From the NCBI GenBank assembly GCA_023439835.1, contig JAEXUW010000020.1:1-64000 (forward strand): a stretch of 64,000 bases of DNA, given 5' to 3'. The notes under the pieces were generated by a model. It was given only the letters and a program-made list of their open reading frames with translations. It searched no databases and was not told the origin of the DNA. Of this stretch, positions 35,840-43,556 are shown one piece after another. Source of the stretch: Bacillota bacterium. Its GTDB lineage: Bacteria > Bacillota > Clostridia > Oscillospirales > Ruminococcaceae. The stretch's first letter is position 1. Every line of letters begins with the position of its first letter. The position numbers and the translations under genes were made by a program.

Positions 35840-36352
35840 ATTATCATTTATCTGCTGTTTCAATGCAATTCGGTCAGTTATAGCTTTATATACATTTACA
35901 ATTTCTCTTTGCTTGTCGATACTTGGAATAGGAAGCTTCATTCTGCAAATATCATCCCAAGTTATTCCGCCTCTTACGCTTGCATCGGTTTTCAGCCAAC
36001 AAATCCTGTCAAATTCAGGACGTCTAAACCACATCATCAGATATGCATCATTAAGAATTTCCCTGTCAATTATTTCGAACATAAAATATGCTGGAGAAAC
36101 GATTGCTGGAACTTCATCTGTATAAAGAGAAACTGGAAGTCTTTCATCACGTCCAACGTGCATTGGATTGCAAGCAAATTGACCTTTCTCAATAAGCTTA
36201 TATCTACTCAAATCCGTGCCAATAACATTTGCAACAGATGGCATAAAGTATTTATTTATGTTTATTCCAAGCACACGGTCTGTAATTGCATTCTTATTCC
36301 TGTTATCAATAAGTCGGATGTGATTGCCTAACACATCATAATTTGATTTCAT
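35828..36352 (-). CDS. hsdS: Truncated type I specificity subunit (TRD1 plus central helix)
   Basis: A 174-residue half HsdS: TRD1 (MKSNYDVLGNHIRL ... TDASVRGGITWDDI) then the central helix ending QQINDNLAA and a stop created at recombination site D. The conserved helix is nearly identical to that of the full-length hsdS, while the TRD differs. ATG 36352 follows AAGGAG and overlaps the end of hsdM by 17 bases. In the present orientation it is a half subunit. It could be inactive, or could dimerise as some half-HsdS proteins do. Inversion of the neighbouring cassette would restore full length. Confidence 0.88.
   Translation of the reverse strand: MKSNYDVLGNHIRLIDNRNKNAITDRVLGININKYFMPSVANVIGTDLSRYKLIEKGQFACNPMHVGRDERLPVSLYTDEVPAIVSPAYFMFEIIDREILNDAYLMMWFRRPEFDRICWLKTDASVRGGITWDDICRMKLPIPSIDKQREIVNVYKAITDRIALKQQINDNLAA
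35831..35935. repeat. 105-bp repeat copy 2, containing recombination site D
   Basis: Direct copy of 33311-33415 with a single difference. The site-D core is at 35836-35850. Sites C and D form the second inverted pair. Confidence 0.9.
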
Positions 36353-37904
36353 ATCCAAGCTCCTTAAATACAGAAAGCAAATCTTTCTTTGATTTTTCTT
36401 CAGCGACGAGTAATTCACCAAGTTCGCTCTGCAATGCTTTCATTTTTGTATCAAAGTCTATATTTTCATCCCTGTTGATAAATTCAATATATCTGCTAGG
36501 AACAAGAGTAAACCCTTTTTCTTTGATTTCATCATAAGAAGCACTGTAACAAAACTCAGGCTTATTGCTGTATTTGTTTTCGTAGTCAGTTGACTGCCAA
36601 ATATGATATGTATCAGTTACAACGGCTCTATCATCAGGAGTAAGCTCAGTATATTTCTTTTCAAAGGGTGAACCCATCTGACGCAAGTCCATAAACAATA
36701 TTTCCCGTTCGCGATTTCGATATTTTGTCAGCTTGCCGTTATGGTCAACGGTACGAGCTTTTTTGTTCTTGTTTAATATCCACAAGGTTACGCTTATATC
36801 TGTAGTATAAAACATACTTCTAGGAAGAATAATAATCGCTTCAATAAGATTATTTTCAATGAGCTGTTGACGTATTTTCAACTCCGTTCCATCGTCAGAT
36901 AAAGCTCCGTTGGCAAGAAGAAAACCTGCTACTCCGTTCTGTGACATCTTTGAAACTATGTTAAGTATCCAACCATAGTTTGCATTGCTTGTTGGTGGGA
37001 CTTCATAGCCATTCCAACGCTCGTCTTTAATTAATTCGTTGTCTGCTCGCCATTCTTTTTGATTGAACGGAGGATTCGCCATAATGTAATCAGCTTTGAG
37101 GTCCTTATGTTGGTCGTTGGTAAACGTATTTGCCGCCATTTCGCCGAGATTTGCAGATATTCCTCTGATGGCAAGGTTCATTTTTGCAAGCTTATATGTT
37201 GTATTTGTGTATTCCTGCCCATATATAGATATATCACGGGAAGTTCCTTGGTGTGCTTCAATAAACTTGACGGATTGAACGAACATTCCTCCTGAGCCAC
37301 AGCAAGGGTCATAAATCTTACCCTTGTACGGTTCAATAAGTTCGGCAATTAGATTAACAATGCACTTTGGTGTGTAGAATTCGCCCTTGCCTTTTCCTTC
37401 AGCAAGCGCAAATTTCCCTAGAAAGTATTCGTATATTCGCCCAATGATGTCGTTCCCCTTATCCTTTTGAGTATCAATTTTATTGACGTCATCAAGTAAT
37501 GAAGCTAATTTGGCGGTATCAATATGTAAACGGGAATAATAGTTGTCCGGCAAGGCACCTTTCAATGAAGGATTGTTTTTCTCAACAGTATAAAGAGCCG
37601 TATCAATCTTTAATGCAATATCGTTTTGCTTTGCATTTTCCATTATAAATGACCAACGTGACTCAACAGGCAAAAAAAACACATTCTTCATAGTGTAGAA
37701 TTCAGCATAATCCAAGTATGCTTCTTTATCATCTTTAATTAATTCTTTACGTCGAGCTTCAAACTTATCGCTCGCAAACTTTAAGAAAAATAAGCTTAAT
37801 ACAACGTGTTTATATTCTGCGGGTTCAACTGAGCCACGCAGCTTATCAGCAGATTTCCATAAGGATTCTTCCATAGTAGTTTCTTTTGCTACGGTTTTTG
37901 CCAT
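36336..37904 (-). CDS. hsdM: Type I DNA methyltransferase subunit M
   Basis: A 522-residue HsdM. The N-terminal helical domain (LWKSADKLRGSVEPAEYKHVVL), SAM-binding motif I DPCCGSGGMF, and catalytic ADYIMANPPFNQKEW (NPPF of N6-adenine methylases) are all present. It methylates adenine with HsdS and forms the holoenzyme with HsdR. ATG 37904 is chosen because AAAGGA is eight bases upstream; ATG 37913 is too close to it. It is the first gene of the RM operon, with a clear promoter upstream. Confidence 0.94.
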   Translation of the reverse strand: MAKTVAKETTMEESLWKSADKLRGSVEPAEYKHVVLSLFFLKFASDKFEARRKELIKDDKEAYLDYAEFYTMKNVFFLPVESRWSFIMENAKQNDIALKIDTALYTVEKNNPSLKGALPDNYYSRLHIDTAKLASLLDDVNKIDTQKDKGNDIIGRIYEYFLGKFALAEGKGKGEFYTPKCIVNLIAELIEPYKGKIYDPCCGSGGMFVQSVKFIEAHQGTSRDISIYGQEYTNTTYKLAKMNLAIRGISANLGEMAANTFTNDQHKDLKADYIMANPPFNQKEWRADNELIKDERWNGYEVPPTSNANYGWILNIVSKMSQNGVAGFLLANGALSDDGTELKIRQQLIENNLIEAIIILPRSMFYTTDISVTLWILNKNKKARTVDHNGKLTKYRNREREILFMDLRQMGSPFEKKYTELTPDDRAVVTDTYHIWQSTDYENKYSNKPEFCYSASYDEIKEKGFTLVPSRYIEFINRDENIDFDTKMKALQSELGELLVAEEKSKKDLLSVFKELGYEIKL

Positions 37905-37946
37905 CTTTATCATCCTTTCATATTTTGAATGTAAACATTTTCATTT

Positions 37947-37975
37947 ATTATACCACGTTTTTTGTCAAATTTCAA
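37947..37975 (-). promoter_or_regulatory. Promoter of the type I RM operon
   Basis: On the minus strand TTGAAA (37970-37975), a 17-base spacer, TATAAT (37947-37952), and TG one base before the -10 box. It lies about 43 bases upstream of the hsdM start. Confidence 0.75.
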
Positions 37976-38004
37976 CAAAATCGAAAAATATTTTGGTCGC
38001 CGAA

Positions 38005-39246
38005 CTATGCAACAGGATGGCAATTACCGCAAGGCGTGTATCCATCTGCAATAGCTTTATTATAGTCATTTGTATAAGCTTTGTTCTTCTCTTTGATTTT
38101 CTTCACAGAAGAGCAAGTTGAATAGTGAATTTTCATAGTGCTTGTATTCAATACATATCTGTAAGAGCCGTCTGAAATGGTATCAGCGGCTTGTTTTATT
38201 GTGGTAATGGTCGTTTCAGCAGGAGCTTTATACTCTGATGGTGACTTGTCAACGGATACGGTTGTTCCGTCAGAACTGAATACAATCGTTCCTTGAATAT
38301 CCGTTCTGAATGTTTGAACGCCTTTATCTGCCAAACGCTTTAGGATTATATCGTCTGGATGTCCGTATGAATTACCTGCACCAACGCTTATAACTGCATA
38401 GGTAGGTTCAACTTTCTTGAGGAAGTTTGCTGTTGTCGAACTTTCCGAGCCGTGATGTCCGACCTTGAGAACGTCGCACTTGATGTTCGTCCATATTCCG
38501 TCCTCTTCACTTTTCTCTGCATCGCCGGTAAACAAGAAACGGTTGTCACCGTAAGTGAGCTTGATGACCAAGGAGCAGTTGTTCAGCTCATCATTATCAA
38601 CTGTTTTTGGCGCAACAACTTCAATCAGTAAATTGCCATCATCGAGAATGGTATCGCCCGCCATAGGGGAGTATGTTTTAGCTCCGCTGCTCTGAATAGC
38701 AGTAAGCATATTTTCATATGCTTTCGTTGTATTCGTTGCAGGACTGAGGTAAATGCTTGATACATTGAAATTGTTTATGACATCTGCCATTCCTCCCATA
38801 TGGTCTGAATGAGGATGTGTTTCAACAACATAATCAAGGCTGTCATATCCCTGTTGATGTATGTATGTAATAATCTTGTCGGCTTGACTTTCTTCCGCTG
38901 CGTCTATGAGCATAGTTTGACTATTCGGTAGTTCAATAAAAATGCTATCGCCTTGGTCTACGTCAATGAAATGAACATACATTTTCTCGTTGCTTGACTT
39001 CGTTCCAATTGATGAAATAATTGTTTCTTCTGATGCTATAATGTTTGTTTGCTCTGAAGTATCTGAGGATTGTTCTCCCAACTTAGTTGTAATAGTCGCA
39101 GAACTCGCTTCCGAAATCTCAGAAGCTTTTGAACTTGTATCTAAGGCTGTATTTAGTGCAGAAGTAGCATTCGATGAAGAACAGGCTGAGAATAATAGCA
39201 TAGAGGATAACGCAAGGGGCAAAATCACTTGCTTAAACAATTTCAT
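38005..39246 (-). CDS. Exported lipoprotein with ComEC-like metallo-beta-lactamase fold
   Basis: A 413-residue protein. A lipoprotein signal has LLFSAC with Cys22 as lipidation site. A Ser/Thr-rich linker (to about 85) leads to an MBL domain with HPHSDH at 144-149 and LKVGHHGSESST, as in ComEC/Rec2-type hydrolases. A C-terminal Cys-rich module (YSTC ... GYTPCGNC) may bind metal. It acts outside the membrane, possibly on nucleic acid or a phosphodiester. ATG 39246 follows AAAGGAG with six bases spacing. It is immediately upstream of the RM promoter but not part of that operon. Confidence 0.85.
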   Translation of the reverse strand: MKLFKQVILPLALSSMLLFSACSSSNATSALNTALDTSSKASEISEASSATITTKLGEQSSDTSEQTNIIASEETIISSIGTKSSNEKMYVHFIDVDQGDSIFIELPNSQTMLIDAAEESQADKIITYIHQQGYDSLDYVVETHPHSDHMGGMADVINNFNVSSIYLSPATNTTKAYENMLTAIQSSGAKTYSPMAGDTILDDGNLLIEVVAPKTVDNDELNNCSLVIKLTYGDNRFLFTGDAEKSEEDGIWTNIKCDVLKVGHHGSESSTTANFLKKVEPTYAVISVGAGNSYGHPDDIILKRLADKGVQTFRTDIQGTIVFSSDGTTVSVDKSPSEYKAPAETTITTIKQAADTISDGSYRYVLNTSTMKIHYSTCSSVKKIKEKNKAYTNDYNKAIADGYTPCGNCHPVA

Positions 39247-39357
39247 ATTGAACTCCTTTCGGTATACCAAAGGCTTATACTTATAGTCTATTATAAACCG
39301 GTGTTTCATTGTACGCCCAATGGAATACAAATAAGCCACTCTTTACGCAAAAGTGAC

Positions 39358-39567
39358 TTACTTTTTGACTGACTTAGCTATGAAATTTATTACCTCTTCG
39401 GGAGTAGGTTTCGTCCCTTTCCGTGGAATTCTGCTCCAGTATGCTTGAACAGCTTTATCCGTTGACTTCATTCCTTCATCAATAGCAGCCTGAATTTCTT
39501 TGCGTACTTCGGAAACGCTTATGCCCTCTTGCTGTGCGACTTTTCTTAATGCGTTCTTTGCATTCAT
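39358..39567 (-). CDS. Small Spo0A-C-like / DNA-binding protein
   Basis: A 69-residue helical protein (MNAKNALRKVAQQEGISVSEVRKEI ... KPTPEEVINFIAKSVKK). It resembles short proteins annotated as Spo0A C-terminal-like; the likeness is modest. It has its own near-perfect promoter, which overlaps a palindrome, and faces away from the ribbon-helix-helix gene, so the two may be regulated together. Confidence 0.65.
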   Translation of the reverse strand: MNAKNALRKVAQQEGISVSEVRKEIQAAIDEGMKSTDKAVQAYWSRIPRKGTKPTPEEVINFIAKSVKK

Positions 39568-39603
39568 ATTACATCTTCTTTCTCATAAAATAGTCATTAG
39601 AAA

Positions 39604-39632
39604 ATTATATCACTTGACTTGTATAGTGTCAA
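39604..39632 (-). promoter_or_regulatory. Promoter of the Spo0A-like gene
   Basis: On the minus strand TTGACA (39627-39632), a 17-base spacer, TATAAT (39604-39609), with TG one base before the -10 box. Confidence 0.8.
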
Positions 39633-39645
39633 TATGACACCATAC
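39621..39645. promoter_or_regulatory. Operator-like palindrome between divergent genes
   Basis: GTATAGTGTCA and TGACACCATAC are 11-base arms with one mismatch and a 3-base spacer. The palindrome covers the -35 box of the minus promoter and lies about 60 bases upstream of the ribbon-helix-helix gene, whose product is the obvious candidate binder. Confidence 0.6.
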
Positions 39646-39701
39646 AAAAAGAAACCAGTGTGGTATCATTAATGTGTATCTTATTTTAAGGAGATAGACC
39701 A

Positions 39702-39893
39702 ATGGCTGTAATAAAAACGCAATTCACATTAAGGCTTGACCTTATTGACCACGCCAAAATAAAAAAGATTTCGGAAGAAGAAAATCGTTCAATGACTAAT
39801 ATGATTGAAATGCTTATCAAGAAAGAAATTAAGCGTTACGAGAATGAAAATGGAGAAATCAAAATAACTGATGAGGATATAACTATTCAGTAA
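39702..39893 (+). CDS. Ribbon-helix-helix (Arc/MetJ-type) DNA-binding protein
   Basis: A 63-residue protein. TQFTLRLDLIDHAKIKKIS gives the beta strand and first helix, and ENRSMTNMIEMLIKKEI gives the second helix of an RHH fold. An acidic tail follows. It is probably a dimeric repressor of its own divergent promoter region. AAGGAG lies about nine bases before ATG 39702. A strong bidirectional terminator follows. Confidence 0.8.
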   Translation: MAVIKTQFTLRLDLIDHAKIKKISEEENRSMTNMIEMLIKKEIKRYENENGEIKITDEDITIQ

Positions 39894-39898
39894 AATGA

Positions 39899-39936
39899 CT
39901 AAAGGGCAAATCGTGATTTTCACGATTTGCCCTTTT
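39899..39936. terminator. Bidirectional intrinsic terminator
   Basis: A 16-bp perfect stem (AAAGGGCAAATCGTGA with TCACGATTTGCCCTTT), flanked by A and T runs, lies between the converging RHH and relaxase genes. Confidence 0.9.
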
Positions 39937-39961
39937 ACTGTTTTATCAGCATAATTATGCC

Positions 39962-41320
39962 TTATTCCAGTTCTCCCGAACGTTTCTTCTGTGCTCCACG
40001 TTCCTGAGAATTGTCCATACCAATAATCATATCAACATTTTTCATAATGACTTCAAGCTCTTTCTGTTGGGATTTTGCCGAACCATATTGCTGATACAGC
40101 TTGTCCTTTTCTACATAAAGTGACTGCTGTTCGGCTCGGAGTTCCTTGATAAGTGGTGTCTTGCCGTCTTTCATATACGGCTGCAAAGATTTCTCTGCTG
40201 CCTTGAAAAGAATAAGCTCGCTGTCGTGTTCTCGCTTATACCTTTCTTTGAACGTAACCGTTTCTAGTTTTGCGGCTATCAGCTTGGTCTGACGATAAAC
40301 CTCAATATCGTGAATGATACAGTCAATCTCTTTGATACGGCTTTCAATCGGCTTGAGCTTAGAACGGGAAGTATCATAAATTTGTTTCGTTGCCGTCATC
40401 TTTTCGGTCAGCTCGTTATAACTCTGAATGTTGTTGTCGGAAAGATAATTCATAGTCTTTGCCGCCATTTTCAGATTGTTTATCATTGCCCATTGTTCGT
40501 AACCGTGTGACTGTTTTGCCTTGATGCTGTTCTCAATATCAATGAGAAGGCTGATAGGCTTTTCTTTTTCAGCGGTAACATCAATTCGGCTAGAAATACC
40601 CTTGATACGTTCCTTTATTCTTTCCTCCGTGTAGTTCTCACCAAGAACTTTTGCACGAGAGAAACGCTCCTGACCGTCAGCTCTGAATGAAATGTGTTTG
40701 CCCTGCTTGATTTCATATTTCAGCTTCGCCATTAATGCAAGGAATTCGTCCCAATCCTGAGCCTGAATGATACAGCGGTCAATGTTTTTTCTGAGCTGTG
40801 TTTTCCAACTCGTACCTTGCTTATCGGCAACATATTCGTTGTATTCCTTGCCTTTATTTTTTGTCGGAGTGATAACAGATAAGCTGTGTTCTTTGCAGAG
40901 CGTATCGCTCATCCGACGGATATAATAATAGCTGTTTGGTGTTGAGTGATATTTTTTGAAATCCTTAAAACTGACAGAGTTTATCATTATGTGATTATGC
41001 AGATGTCCCTTATCTATATGCGTTGCAACGACATATTGAAAACGACCTTTAAACAATTTATCAGCAAGCTCAATTCCGATTTGATGAGCAGTATCTTTGT
41101 CGGTTTCGCCCGGTGCAAAGGACTGTATCAAATGAAACGCAAGGTAGCCGTCTTTTTTGTCGTTATACTGTCTGACTTTATCAAACTCAATACAAGCCGT
41201 ATGTGGAATGCAGGCATATCCCGTACACAACATTTTCTCCTCAGTTTTGTCTGGATTTTCGATGTAATCAAGAGCTTTATTCAAGGAAGTTGTGATAGGA
41301 TGGATTTCAGTAACTGCCAT
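39962..41320 (-). CDS. Relaxase / mobilization nuclease of ICE1
   Basis: A 452-residue relaxase of the VirD2/MobA-like class. The N-terminus AVTEIHPITTSLNKALDYI includes a candidate catalytic region. The histidine motif is VVATHIDKGHLHNHIMINSVSF (metal-binding HxH). A long coiled-coil C-terminus ends in a basic tail KKRSGELE. It nicks at oriT and pilots the strand into the recipient. ATG 41320 follows GGAGGAAAT and overlaps mobC by 40 bases. Confidence 0.9.
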   Translation of the reverse strand: MAVTEIHPITTSLNKALDYIENPDKTEEKMLCTGYACIPHTACIEFDKVRQYNDKKDGYLAFHLIQSFAPGETDKDTAHQIGIELADKLFKGRFQYVVATHIDKGHLHNHIMINSVSFKDFKKYHSTPNSYYYIRRMSDTLCKEHSLSVITPTKNKGKEYNEYVADKQGTSWKTQLRKNIDRCIIQAQDWDEFLALMAKLKYEIKQGKHISFRADGQERFSRAKVLGENYTEERIKERIKGISSRIDVTAEKEKPISLLIDIENSIKAKQSHGYEQWAMINNLKMAAKTMNYLSDNNIQSYNELTEKMTATKQIYDTSRSKLKPIESRIKEIDCIIHDIEVYRQTKLIAAKLETVTFKERYKREHDSELILFKAAEKSLQPYMKDGKTPLIKELRAEQQSLYVEKDKLYQQYGSAKSQQKELEVIMKNVDMIIGMDNSQERGAQKKRSGELE

Positions 41321-41613
41321 ATTTCCTCCTGTTTATCTTTTATTTCTTTCACATCATCAGCATATAACGATTCGGTTGCATTTGCTCTCTTGGCTATCTG
41401 ATTAATATTTCGACTCACGCCCTCAATGTTCTGACTTATGCTATTGAAAAAAGAGTAGTCAGGCTTAATCAAGTAACCGTCCATAGAAATTTTTCGCAGA
41501 TACGTTGACATATTTTTTAGTCCAATAAGAGCCATTCGTTGTTTGATTACTTCCTTTTCGTTTTCAGTAACATAGAATGTGAGCATCACATTTCTTGTTC
41601 GTTGTCCACTCAT
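41281..41613 (-). CDS. mobC: MobC-like relaxosome accessory protein
   Basis: A 110-residue protein. The N-terminal RHH-like part (MLTFYVTENEKEVIKQRM ... NMSTYLRKISMDG) is followed by the conserved MobC helix SISQNIEGVSRNINQIAKRAN. It binds oriT and aids the relaxase. ATG 41613 follows AAGGAGGATAAAA. It lies immediately downstream of the repeat-rich region proposed as oriT. Confidence 0.88.
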   Translation of the reverse strand: MSGQRTRNVMLTFYVTENEKEVIKQRMALIGLKNMSTYLRKISMDGYLIKPDYSFFNSISQNIEGVSRNINQIAKRANATESLYADDVKEIKDKQEEIWQLLKSILSQLP

Positions 41614-41655
41614 TTTTATCCTCCTTGCAAATGAGAATTTTTTTGCAATCGTTCA

Positions 41656-41775
41656 AGGCAGTATTGCCGCCATTAAAAGGGTTTGGGAATATCCCAACAA
41701 GCCGATTTTGAAAAAATCGTGCCTTTGTCTGCGAGTGAGTTTTTCTTGAAAAACACCGAGTGTCTAGACAAAGGC
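41656..41775. other. Probable oriT region of ICE1
   Basis: The gap upstream of mobC is packed with inverted repeats. GCCTTTGTCT (41721-41730) pairs with AGACAAAGGC (41766-41775) and encloses GTTTTTC-TT-GAAAAAC (41739-41754). CGATTTT/AAAATCG lies at 41703-41719, and a small GGCAGTATTGCC hairpin at 41657-41668. Nested repeats beside relaxosome genes are typical of transfer origins. The nick site cannot be fixed from sequence. Confidence 0.6.
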
Positions 41776-41862
41776 TATGCTTGCTAGTATCCCAGCCTTA
41801 CCCCGCAGGGTATGAGCAACTCTTTCAAGAAAACGTCCTTTTAAAGCGACTTTTTCAATGAA

Positions 41863-42345
41863 TTATGCAAAATATTCTTCTTTAAATGTGAACTCGTTCG
41901 ACTTCATTACAGGAATGAAGTGCATATAAAAACACTCAATCGCTTTATCAAAGCACCTGAAATAATTAGAGCGTGACATTTCAAGAATTTCGATTATTTC
42001 ATCGTGCGTATACTTGAAGTTATCATAGTAGTATCTTGTCAGAATATCATAATAGACCTGACCGTTATCAGGATAGTCACGAACCATAACAATGGTTTTG
42101 TCCAGTATCTGAAGGAGCGATAGGCTCTTGTGACAGCTATCCAGTTTGTCATTGAATTTTCGGCTGTCAATGTTCGTTTCGAACTCGACAAGCGAATTTA
42201 CTAAATCCGATAAATGCTTACGGCTTGTTGTGTATGTAAGCTCGTCGAGATATACGATTTCGTTGTTCACGTTGTGCAGCACTTTTCGATAAAGGCGAAG
42301 CAGAGCTTTAACTGATTTTGAATGTGAATTTTGCGATACATCCAT
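41863..42345 (-). CDS. Sigma-like / ArpU-like helix-turn-helix protein
   Basis: A 160-residue, mostly helical protein. The C-terminal part (YYYDNFKYTHDEIIEILEMSRSNYFRCFDKAIECF) looks like a sigma-region-4-type helix-turn-helix, as in ArpU or DUF1492 phage-type regulators; the N-terminal part is unrecognised. ATG 42345 follows GGGAGGG. It is driven by a minus promoter that faces the XRE gene promoter, so the two genes probably form a regulatory switch. Confidence 0.6.
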   Translation of the reverse strand: MDVSQNSHSKSVKALLRLYRKVLHNVNNEIVYLDELTYTTSRKHLSDLVNSLVEFETNIDSRKFNDKLDSCHKSLSLLQILDKTIVMVRDYPDNGQVYYDILTRYYYDNFKYTHDEIIEILEMSRSNYFRCFDKAIECFYMHFIPVMKSNEFTFKEEYFA

Positions 42346-42396
42346 AGATTTCCCTCCCAATAAAACAAAACGACTGATACTTTTTTCAATAACCTC

Positions 42397-42425
42397 TTGA
42401 CAAAAACCGCACAAAGCGTTATACT
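42397..42425 (+). promoter_or_regulatory. Promoter of the XRE regulator
   Basis: TTGACA (42397-42402), a 17-base spacer, TATACT (42420-42425). It reads rightward straight into the opposing promoter. Confidence 0.8.
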
Positions 42426-42451
42426 AAATACGAACAGTAGGAACAAGTAAT

Positions 42452-42480
42452 ATTATACTCGGAACTATCGTTACTGTCAA
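42452..42480 (-). promoter_or_regulatory. Promoter of the sigma-like gene, facing the XRE promoter
   Basis: On the minus strand TTGACA (42475-42480), a 17-base spacer, TATAAT (42452-42457): a full consensus promoter. Predicted start sites of the two promoters are about 14 bases apart, so transcripts overlap. Confidence 0.85.
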
Positions 42481-42496
42481 GAGGTTCTGAACAAAA

Positions 42497-42515
42497 TGTT
42501 CGTAACAAACGAACA
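42497..42515. promoter_or_regulatory. TGTTCG-N7-CGAACA palindrome in the XRE leader
   Basis: Two perfect 6-base arms. Related half-sites (CGAAC, GGAAC, GTTC) recur at about 42431, 42441, 42461 and 42483 across both promoters. This is consistent with an autoregulatory operator array for the XRE protein. Confidence 0.55.
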
Positions 42516-42537
42516 TCTAAAGAAGAGGAGAATTTCT

Positions 42538-42945
42538 ATGGAACTCAAAGAAAAAATTACAAAGCTCAGAAGAATGAAAGGATATACGCAAGGAGAGATG
42601 GCTAACATTGTGGGGGTTACTACTCGTGCCATTCAGAATTATGAAAACGGCTCACGTTATCCAAAGAAAGATATTCTTGCAAAGATTGCTGAAGCGTTGG
42701 GTGTGGAAGAAACTTCTCTTGCAACGGACGAAGAAGAATTTATCATTGAGGCAAATGAAAAATACGGCTCAAGAGGTAAAGCTGCCGCTGATAAATTGAT
42801 ACACAATGCGAACGCTCTGTTTGCGGGCGGTGATGTTTCCGAGGAAGATAAGGCTCTTGTGCTTGAAGCAATACAGCAAGCATACTGGGAAGCAAAGATA
42901 ATTAATAAAAAATATATTCCGAAAAAATATCGTAAAAATAATTAA
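42538..42945 (+). CDS. XRE-family transcriptional regulator of ICE1
   Basis: A 135-residue protein. The N-terminal helix-turn-helix has KITKLRRMKGYTQGEMANIVGVTTRAIQNYENG (about 5-37). The C-terminal region (EEKALVLEAIQQAYWEAKI) is alpha-helical and charged. ATG 42538 follows GAGGAG; an upstream in-frame ATG lies inside the palindrome and lacks a ribosome site. Paired with the next gene (ImmA-like peptidase), it resembles the ImmR/ImmA switch of ICEBs1, in which the peptidase destroys the repressor to trigger excision. Confidence 0.88.
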   Translation: MELKEKITKLRRMKGYTQGEMANIVGVTTRAIQNYENGSRYPKKDILAKIAEALGVEETSLATDEEEFIIEANEKYGSRGKAAADKLIHNANALFAGGDVSEEDKALVLEAIQQAYWEAKIINKKYIPKKYRKNN

Positions 42946-43039
42946 GAGTAATTCCGTTGTACTGACAATGACACATTGGAATATGCTATTATTATTTAAA
43001 CGAATAAATCTATGAAATGACAGCGAAAGGGGTGTGGAA

Positions 43040-43546
43040 ATGTATAGAGATAGGATTTTTGAATTTACACAAAAACTTATTAAGCGTTATCGTACAAGCA
43101 ATCCGTATGATATGGCTGAAATACTTGGCATAAAAATTGATTACAAGCATTTTAGTTCTCTCAAAGGAATGTACTTCGTTGTAGAACGCTGCGCATTTAT
43201 AACATTAAGCGATACTCTTGATGAAACGATGGAGAAGATTGTTCTATTTCACGAAATTGGTCATCACTTACTTCACAGACACCTTGCCGCAAAATCGTTT
43301 CAGGAATTTGGACTGTACAATATGTCCTCGAAGCCTGAAATGGAAGCAAATATTTTTGCGGCGAATATGCTCATCGACGATGACGAACTGGACTCTCTTG
43401 CACGAGATAATTATACTACAACACAGATTGCCCGTATGCTATATGTTCCACACCAAATGCTTCTGATAAAAATGCAGGATATGAACAACAGAGGTTACGA
43501 TTATAATTTGGATTATAATCCGAGAGCAGATTTTCTCGGCAGATAG
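43040..43546 (+). CDS. ImmA/IrrE-family metallopeptidase (anti-repressor)
   Basis: A 168-residue protein with the zinc motif HEIGHH in VLFHEIGHHLLHRH and the third ligand region KPEMEANIFAANMLI, the hallmark of ImmA/IrrE peptidases. It probably cleaves the XRE repressor encoded immediately upstream and so activates the element. ATG 43040 follows AAAGGGG; the GTG six bases earlier is too close. Confidence 0.9.
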   Translation: MYRDRIFEFTQKLIKRYRTSNPYDMAEILGIKIDYKHFSSLKGMYFVVERCAFITLSDTLDETMEKIVLFHEIGHHLLHRHLAAKSFQEFGLYNMSSKPEMEANIFAANMLIDDDELDSLARDNYTTTQIARMLYVPHQMLLIKMQDMNNRGYDYNLDYNPRADFLGR

Positions 43547-43556
43547 GAGATATGTT

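Noticed and set aside
33316..35850. CRISPR array
   Set aside because: The repeats are only four, alternate in orientation and are far apart. They are recombination sites in hsdS, not repeat-spacer units.
40310..41401. Plus-strand frames opposite the relaxase and mobC
   Set aside because: They are antisense shadows of well-supported minus-strand genes.
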